Assembly (NCBI GenBank): GCA_031769625.1
Contig: JAUIMM010000113.1
Location: 14,542,501-14,606,500, forward strand
From: Taudactylus pleione
Taxonomy: Eukaryota; Chordata; Amphibia; Anura; Myobatrachidae
DNA: 64,000 nt
Direction of reading: 5' to 3'
A program made the translations under genes and the position numbers. Below the pieces are notes generated by a model that was given only the letters and a program-made list of their open reading frames with translations, did not search any database and was not told the DNA's origin. Below, in pieces: positions 57,296-64,000 of the stretch; within the stretch, counting starts at the first letter, position 1, and every line of letters starts with the position of its first letter.

Positions 57296-57769
57296 CAAGG
57301 CAGTGTTGGGCATTACAGCTAGTAAACTATATATCCACATCCTGATCTAGTTTGGTGGGGTCTTTCTCCTGGGACGCCCTACCAATGCTCATTATGGACT
57401 CTGGATTAAATGAAGTCTCTGCAAATGAGGACCCAGTAGTTTCCCCTATTTCATGTGGATGCCCCACAGCACAAATACTGTGAGGAACCAACTGAAGTCC
57501 AGGGAAAAGACATGGCTGCCCCCAGCTCTATTAAAAGACTAATCAATTACACAGAATTCTCAGACAATGCAGAATGGGCATTCTGCGGAATCGAGAAGCA
57601 AATGTGGAACGCAGAGGTTATATGGCTTGAACTTTGCACCTATGCGAAATGTCCTCTATGGCCATGAATTTTAATTTGCCTGAAATTTCACCTCCTCTTC
57701 TCTCATATCTGATTTATTTATTTTAATTGTTTTTTCTATGTTTTTACAGTGTATTTCATTTTAAATAAG

Positions 57770-58140
57770 TTTTGTTTTCATCTATTATGTTACAATTACG
57801 AAGCTGTGGCGTTGCATGTGAATCAAGCTGCGGGGTTATGAATATCTGGTGAATGGATTTTAAATGTGCTCATTCAGAAACTGTATCACGGCCAGTAAAA
57901 GCTGCGTGGCTACTGATTACTGGTAATGAACTAATTAAGGATTGATTTAAGTCATGACCAGGCTTCATATATTTGATGAAGTCTCTGATCAGTGTCTGCA
58001 ATGGTTATTTCTGCAAACTAACAGATTTTATGAATTTAAATTTCCTGAATTATCTTCTTAATTCTCATTAGATTTTAAATGACAATTTATTCATTTTAAT
58101 CCGTGTTGTAGCAGAAGCAGTTTTCTGACTAGAAAAAAAT
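57770..58140. promoter_or_regulatory. Candidate conserved enhancer
   Basis: Long repeat-free stretch with gtaatgaactaattaaggat, tcttcttaattctcattaga and tgacaatttattcatttta. Composition and motif density are like conserved non-coding elements. Conservation is untested. Confidence 0.3.
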
Positions 58141-58307
58141 GCAGTTGTGTAATTTGACCTGAGAATAAACTGATCACAGTTTTCATATAACTTATGGCTA
58201 CATGTTTGGTATGGCAACGGTTTCAAGCACAGAAATTTAGTGTCCATGCACTAAATATAAACATGTTCTGTATATATAATATGCTATAAATATTAACATG
58301 AACATCA

Positions 58308-58407
58308 GCCATAACATTAAAACCACCTGCCTAATATTGTGTATGTCCCCCTCGTGCTGCCAAAACAGCTCTGACTCGTAGAGGAATGGACTCCACAAGG
58401 ATCTGTG
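58308..58407 (-). mobile_element. Second Tc1-like relic, part 1
   Basis: catcagccataacattaaaa, ccacctgcctaatattgtgt, tgccaaaacagctctgac and gaggaatggactccac follow the 5' side of a common vertebrate Tc1-like family. Broken by insertion B, continues at 59988. Confidence 0.75.
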
Positions 58408-59987
58408 GGTAGCGGATCATTTTGGTGGCAGGTTCCAGCCATAGTTGTGACTGGGACACTGCATTATATCTTGTCCATGTTCTGGCTATTGCAGGTAGCT
58501 GGAAATACTGTCTTGTCTGTGTATTTTGTCTCGTGTGCTCACTAATCACCGTCTGTCTGTGTGCAGCTCAGGTGCACACTAGCCTGTGATTAGGATTAAC
58601 TCTCTGCAGGAAATGGCTTTGATTGGACCCTGCATCTCTTAAATTACAGCCAGCCCTTCACTCCATCCCGGTTATACTGTCTGACATGCTTTGTTAGTTG
58701 GTCTGTCCTCAGAAGTCTGAATCCTAGCCAGTCTTCCATGTTCTACTGTTCCTGTTTATGGAGTAATTTCTCCTGTGTCCAGTATATGCCTGTTTGTTCT
58801 GCAGCACCCGTGCATCATACCTTGCCGCTGCCTGTGGCAGCTTCATACCTCAGTCCTGCTAAACTGTATTATTTGTGTCCACCGGAGTCAAGTCTTACCT
58901 CAGTCCTGCCTAGCTGTGTTTGTTCATGTCCACCGGAGTCAGTCTGCAGTGTTCTCATCCTTGCTGCTTCCAGTCAATAATTCTGCTGTGTCAAGTTCAC
59001 CTGTTTTCTGTATTGTTCTGGACTCACCTCGGTCATTAGGCCGCATCACCTGGTTCCAGTCACGCCACGGGCCTCAAGCCCACCTCATCCAGCTTCAGAA
59101 GCACCTTGGCAGCAAGGCCGCATCACCTGGTTCCACTCACGCCATGGGCTTCAAGCCGCATCATCCAGTTTCAGACGCACCTTGGCCGCATCACCTGGTT
59201 CCAGTCACGCCCCTGGCCTCAAGCCCGCATCATTCAGTTTTAGACGCACCTCGGCCGCAAGGCCTCCATCACCTGGGTTCCAGTCACGCCATGGGCCTCA
59301 AACCCACATCATCCAGTTTCAGACGAACCCCCGGCCGCAAGGCCGCATCACCTGGTTCCAGTCACGCCACAGACCTCAAGCCCGCATCATCCAGTTTCAG
59401 ACGCACCTCGGCCACAAGGCCACATCACCTGGTTCCAGTCACGCCACGGGCCTCAAGTCTGCATCGTCCGATCACAAGTCACATCTCTGTCTTCAAGTCC
59501 TGTCTCAAGTTGCACCTCAGCCCTCAAGGCTGCTCCATCCAGTCTCAAGTCGCACCTCAGTTCTCAAGTCCTGTCTCAAGCTGCACCTCAGCCCTGCCGC
59601 ACATTGCCTGTCTTGTCTTGTTCGTATATTGTCTGTCTTGTCTTTGCATGTATTTGGCCTTTCTAGTCCTCGTCTAGTCCTTGCCTGTCTAGTCTTGTCA
59701 TGTAATCCTGCAATATCCTCAGTCCTGGTCATCCCTGCTGTGCAGTTAGTTTAGGTTGTCTAGCCATTCTTTGTCTGACTACCCAGCTTGCACCTTAGTT
59801 CCTTGACAATCCTGAGACCTCTCATCTGCCACTGCAAGTGTACCCTGTCTATTATTACTGTGCTTGTTCCATTCTTCTGCAGCCACACTCCAGTTTGCAA
59901 CAGTAGTGAAAGGACTGCCACTTCGTATCCCAGTTCTATCCTTGGTCAGCAAGTCCTGCGGTTTCATCTCCCTGTGAGATCGTAACA
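58408..59987 (+). mobile_element. LTR-like insertion B (1580 bp)
   Basis: Sits inside the Tc1 relic with ctgtg (58403-58407) and ctctg (59988-59992) as a 5-bp TSD with one mismatch. It ends gtgagatcgtaaca, nearly as insertion A (gtgatcgtaaca at 12155). Contains 78-bp tandem repeats (59042-59470) with catcaaggccgcat-like words that insertion A also has. Called LTR-like from TSD size and shared end; no gag or pol. Confidence 0.5.
59042..59470. repeat. 78-bp tandem repeat, about 5.6 copies
   Basis: Unit begins gcatcacctggttccagtca, continues cgccacgggcctcaagccc, catcatccagtttcagacgc and ends cggccgcaaggcc. Because 78 is 26 codons, a frame without stops stays open through the array; this explains the 300-aa and 190-aa plus-strand open frames. 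Confidence 0.9.
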
Positions 59988-60335
59988 CTCTGAAGGTGTC
60001 CTGTGGTATCTGGCATCAAGACATTAGCGGCAAATCCTTTAAGTCCTGCAAGTTGTGTGGTGGAGCCTCCATGGCACTGATTGGATTGAGATCTGGGGAA
60101 TTTGGAGGCCAAGTCAACACCTTGAACTCTGTCATCTTCAAACATTACTGAACAATGTTTGCAGTGTGACCAGGTGCATTATCATGCTGAAAGAGGCCAC
60201 TGCCATCAGGGAATACCGTTACCATGTCTGCAACAATGTTTAGGTAGGTGGCATGTTTCAAAGTAACATCCACATGAATGCCAGCACCTATGGTTTGCCA
60301 GCAGAACATTGCCCAGAGCATCAGACTGCCTACGC
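59988..60335 (-). mobile_element. Second Tc1-like relic, part 2
   Basis: ctctgaaggtgtcctgtggt, ttgagatctggggaatttgg, aggccaagtcaacacctt, aaagaggccactgccatcag and gcagaacattgcccagagca follow the transposase gene in complement. Stops at 60335, so the 3' half of the transposon is missing. Confidence 0.8.
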
Positions 60336-60879
60336 ATTTATAAGTTATTAGTAGTTCTATCTAATATAACCACATTGGTAAATAATCGATTTGCTGGGGG
60401 ACGCAGCCAATACCTGTAGTATACATTTTCTCTCCGCTTTCTGTAAAGACTCGGACATAAACATATGCGCTGTGCACGGGGGAGCCTCGCACCAGGGGCA
60501 GATCCAGGGGGAAGGGCTGCAATAAGTGTGATCGCTCCCCCATGTACATCATGCTCAGTGGAAGCAACCTCCCAGGACCCTCGCACAGCAGCGTGGGCTG
60601 GGGAGAGAGGCTGCTTATGGGTAAGAAGGAGGAGTCATGGACCTCCAACAAGCCCAGGTATGTAGCTTCTCCCCCTCTCTGCGACGCTGTCCGGAGTACA
60701 GGTGATCCAAGATGGGCAACATCTGGAAATCCTTTTGCTCTTCTCACAGGGGTCTCGCATTCATTCAATGGCAGACAGTGCTAGAAAGCTTAGTGCCTAC
60801 AGAAATTAGTGTTCCACAGGCCACCACCTCCCCCAGCAATGCCTGGGGGGGGATTTGTGCAGGCATGAGGGTACTCTGG
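60336..60879. other. Unrecognised, possible hAT end
   Basis: accaggggcagatccagggg at about 60490 looks like a hAT start but no partner end is found. No exon supported. Confidence 0.3.
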
Positions 60880-61215
60880 CATATAAAGGGAAACGTGGAG
60901 CACATGACTTATGAAGGGGCATGTGCTGGGTCTGATGGCATATGAGGGACTCTGACATATGTAGCGACATTAATTGTGTTTATCATATATAGGGGCATGA
61001 GGGGGTCTGATGCCATGTAATGGGGCATGAGAGGTTGTGTCTGGCACATATAGGGGTATAAGAGGTGTAATGCCATATAAAGGGACATGAGGGAGTTGTC
61101 TGGCATATGTAGGGGCATGAAGGGGTCTGATGCCATAAAAGGGGCAAGAGGAGGCTGTCTGACCTATGTAGGGACATGAGGTCAGATGCCATAGAAGGAG
61201 GTTCCTGCAATATAA
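60880..61215. repeat. ~30/60-bp degenerate minisatellite
   Basis: ggggcatgagggg, gtctgatgccat(a/g), tgtctggcatatgtag recur in order; one complete cycle is about 60 bp. Open minus-strand frames (His/Met/Pro-rich) are repeat products. Confidence 0.75.
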
Positions 61216-61874
61216 AAGGGCATGGAGTGGGGAAGGGACTGATGGCATTTTGATGGTTGTAACCCTACTGCAATTCTTGCCACACCCCCTGTCTGGAAGT
61301 CTGAAAATGAAAAGGTGGTAATTCTTTAGTTCTTCCCCTCCGCCGACTCATCCCTACTACAGTCATTACACCGCCTCTCTTCCAGGCCCATCCCAACTTG
61401 CATATCTTTTTAGTACCTAATATACCCATCTGCTGCCTTCTCTCCCTTCATTCTCCTATTTAGTCGCTCTCCCTATGCCTTGCTTTCTCTCTCCCCCTTC
61501 CTCTCTACCTCCCCACAGTCCTCCTCTACAGTCCTGGGTATACAAAGAGTATTTAAAGGTTGGTGTAGAGTCTTATTGGATTTGGTAGGGAATCAGAGTT
61601 CCGTAAGTGGGTAGCAGCAAAGGAGAAAATTTAATTTAGAGTTTTGGTGCAGTGCTCCATTACCTAGATTCTGCTTTCCAAGGTAATTGTTGCAGTGAAT
61701 GTAGGAAGTTGTGTGTGTTGCAGTAGGAAAGAAAAGTGCTGTGATTGATACATTTTCAGCAAAATTTGGTTAAAGTATGAGCAAATTGTCCCAATAGATC
61801 GGCCCGGAGCTCTTGTGCTGCTCCTTGTCATTTTGCACATATAAAATAATACGCAGATAAGTACTGTACACTAT
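61216..61874. other. No recognised feature
   Basis: Pyrimidine-rich in 61330-61530, otherwise unremarkable. Confidence 0.45.
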
Positions 61875-61970
61875 ATTTATCCGGAAATGTCGGTATTTCG
61901 ATGCCTATCTTAAGTCCCTTGTCGGGATTCGGATGTCTGTATTGAGACCGGTCTCATCACTACATCCCAT
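61875..61970. mobile_element. End fragment of the telomere-like MITE family
   Basis: ggaaatgtcggtatttcgat, cttgtcgggattcggatgtc and actacatccca are the inverse of the gggatgtagtcggcatt end at 36103. The telomere-like array is absent. Bases 61971-62279 unrecognised. Confidence 0.5.
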
Positions 61971-62279
61971 TAATCCTATCTGTATGATTTGTCTTGTCTA
62001 ATTTTCAATTTAGTTAAGGAGTATCTTGGTCAGGGAGGGGCAGCTATGCAGCCCCCCATGCCTTCACCTGGGACAACCAGACCGTTTGTTTGTTAGTTCT
62101 TGTGAACACTTGTTTATCTTATATTAAAATTCCTGGTAATATGTTATTATTCTATATGTGTTGTAATGACTTATTGTGGAGACTAGGGGTAACTGTGCAA
62201 CTGTAGAGGTGATGAATGGGGTTTACATGTGCTTATGTATAATCTGTGGCACTAAGTGTACGAGTTAGAGAATAGCCTT

Positions 62280-62660
62280 TTAGTGTTTATCTGAATCCTG
62301 TAAGTATCGCCTGGCTGAACATTGCTTCTAAGGATTTAATAAACGCAATCAGCTGGAAATCTTCTTGCCGCACTGACACATAAATAAATCTTGCGAAACA
62401 GATTGATGTTTCAAATTTCTTAACTCCAGTTTACTGCAGTTGTTTTTATTCAATGTCATAATATTTCCCTTGGCCGAGATCTTTTCATCACATTGTGGCT
62501 GAGGGTGAGTACAGTGAGCTAATGTTTAATTAACATACTGCAGTGCTTCATAATTAGATGGAGTGTCAGCTGTGGGGTTTTTAGTTGGATGGAGGTAGAA
62601 AACATTAGCTGCTAACAGTGTGCATATAACTCTCCCAACAAGTAATAATGGTTATAGTCT
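62280..62660. promoter_or_regulatory. Candidate conserved enhancer
   Basis: Repeat-free; aaggatttaataaacgcaat, gctaatgtttaattaacata, cttcataattagatggagtg cluster homeodomain/SOX/POU-like words. Conservation is untested. Confidence 0.3.
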
Positions 62661-63514
62661 GTGTGGTGTGGATGGAAGATTGAGGCGGAAGGGGTGTGTG
62701 GGGGGGGGTGTGGGTGCTATCTGGCATGATCAAGTTTGACGATTTTTTAACTAGGTAATTGTTCCTGACCAGTGATGAGAACACTTGTACTAGATAAACG
62801 GAAAGGCCGTTATTAACCAGAATAAATCTCTTTCATGGGAGCACAAGAAAGGGCTTAGTGTGTGAGTGATGATGTGAATATATAGTCTGGTAAGTTTTGG
62901 ATGCACCGATCACCATCATGCAGCTGAGGAAGCCATTTTCTGGGCACGGTATTGCTGAGCATTCCAAGCCTGCTAAGAACCTAAACATTATTTGGCTTAC
63001 CATTATGGCGAATAAAGGGCATGTGTCCTTCAAATTCAATAATTCATCCTTAAAAACGTATTGAGCCAGAGGAAGACTAAAAAATAGACCCAAAACCTTA
63101 AAATACTGCCTAGCTTGCTGTTGAAGTGGGGGGAGGGGATCCTTTCTGACTCCATTCTACAACTGGGCAACTCCCTCGTCCAATGTATTGTAAGTCAGAG
63201 GGGCCAAAAGGGAGTGTTTTGAGTGGCATGTACAAAGTACCTGGTCCAGGCCCTCTGTAGGGGAGTGATGAGGAGACGTGCCCGCCCTCTGGCCCCTCAG
63301 CAATGCAGTGAAGCCAATCCTCAGTGTGCAACATAGAACATACACCAAAATATGGCATGGCCATGCCCCCTTCCCCCCTCCCTCCCCACTGCCTCCCCCA
63401 TTACCCAGACTCACCCAATGTATAGGGGTTTATTCTTTAGAATGTAATCTCTCACGAGCAGGATCCTCTTCCCCCATTTGATTTTCCTTCCCTTACTTAT
63501 ACTATCATCTACTC
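62661..63514. other. No recognised feature
   Basis: A short g-run (62697-62710), otherwise unrecognised. Confidence 0.45.
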
Positions 63515-63646
63515 CAGGAGTCTTCAACCTACACATCCCAGCATGCACTGCCATAGTCTTAGCATGCTTTTATATCAAAAAGGTGGCAGTGCATGCTGGG
63601 ATGTGTAGTTCCACAGCAGCTGGAGGGCCAAGGTTGAAGACCCCTG
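63515..63646. mobile_element. hAT foldback MITE with 8-bp TSD
   Basis: caggagtcttcaacct and aggttgaagacccctg are inverted ends; acatcccagcatgcactgcc pairs with ggcagtgcatgctgggatgt. atctactc (63507-63514) and atctacgc (63647-63654) match 7 of 8. The left half has lost about 30 bp present on the right. Confidence 0.88.
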
Positions 63647-63899
63647 ATCTACGCCATACTCCTTACAATGGCACCTAACCCTCCCACACAGAATATAGGC
63701 ATGTCGCATATCATTTTAATCAGCAGAAGCTGCTTGTGTGTCCTATTCACATCACTTTGCAAATAAAGAGGCATTTAAAGGGAAAAAGTTACACAAAAAG
63801 ACGCCCGGCACTACCAAATCACGTCACTGCATGGCGCGACTAGAAGGGCTGTTTAATGTGCGAGGCAGCAAGATGTATGAGGACACATCTATACTACTA

Positions 63900-63970
63900 T
63901 GATGATTATCATTAATATTATAGTTTATAAAGTGCTGACCTATTACTCAGTGCTGTACATTGAGGTAATC
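63900..63970. repeat. SINE-end-like fragment
   Basis: attaatattatagtttataa, agtgctgacctattactcag, tgctgtacat is a short interspersed-repeat end of the type seen at 15345. The rest of 63655-64000 is unrecognised. Confidence 0.35.
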
Positions 63971-64000
63971 ATGACACAAACATATTACACGTTACATACG

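Noticed and set aside
58775..59754. 300-aa and 190-aa overlapping open frames on the plus strand
   Set aside because: Both come from a 78-bp (26-codon) tandem repeat in the LTR-like insertion; being open in more than one frame argues against coding.

Overview
This window looks like non-coding DNA from a vertebrate nuclear genome, most probably an anuran amphibian. The reasons are the mixture of Penelope-like elements (PLEs), Tc1-like transposons, dense hAT and 3-bp-TSD MITEs, an L1 relic, an LTR of Gypsy type and a tRNA-derived SINE, together with (TA)n and (ATT)n microsatellites. Species cannot be read from the sequence. I found no host protein-coding exon, no functional RNA gene, no CRISPR array and no bacterial-type operon. 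Every long open frame traces to a transposon, a tandem repeat or chance.

Layout. 1-9 kb: mostly unrecognised AT-rich DNA with two 31-bp-unit minisatellites, small MITEs and a PLE long-terminal fragment. 9.2-12.6 kb: a Tc1 relic carrying an LTR-like insertion, which carries a 5'-truncated L1; each junction has a target-site duplication (TSD). 14.3-15.1 kb: a 47-bp minisatellite of about 16 copies. 19.0-19.7 kb: a solo LTR inside a TA microsatellite. 20.2-21.8 kb: a nearly complete, dead Tc1-like transposon, next to a decayed hAT-like element reaching 24.0 kb. 24.2-26.5 kb: a head-to-head (palindromic) PLE terminal-repeat insertion with a 15-bp TSD and a Tigger-like MITE in one arm. 26.5-28.8 kb: the first copy of a GC-rich MITE family (others at 31.4, 39.1, 41.3 and 49.4 kb) and a 26-bp minisatellite. 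30-32.9 kb: hAT MITEs, a SINE and a composite element with an internal 31-bp-type repeat. 34.3-37.0 kb: a MITE with an exact 551-bp tandem duplication, then a foldback element carrying two further MITEs, one of them with telomere-like TTAGGG-rich repeats. 39-41 kb: nested MITEs. 44.9-51.3 kb: a full-length-scale but broken PLE (reverse transcriptase plus GIY-YIG) inserted in a 31-bp minisatellite and itself hit by two MITEs. 53-55.6 kb: paired MITEs and a second telomere-like MITE. 55.6-58.1 and 62.3-62.7 kb: AT-rich, homeodomain-motif-rich DNA that could be conserved enhancers. 58.3-60.3 kb: a second Tc1 relic with a second LTR-like insertion.

Nothing here works as a gene system. What the window does give is a readable record of insertion order: TSDs let several nests be ordered (for example PLE, then hAT MITE, then GC-rich MITE landing inside the hAT TSD). 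All family assignments are from reading motifs and terminal structures by eye; no database search was possible.
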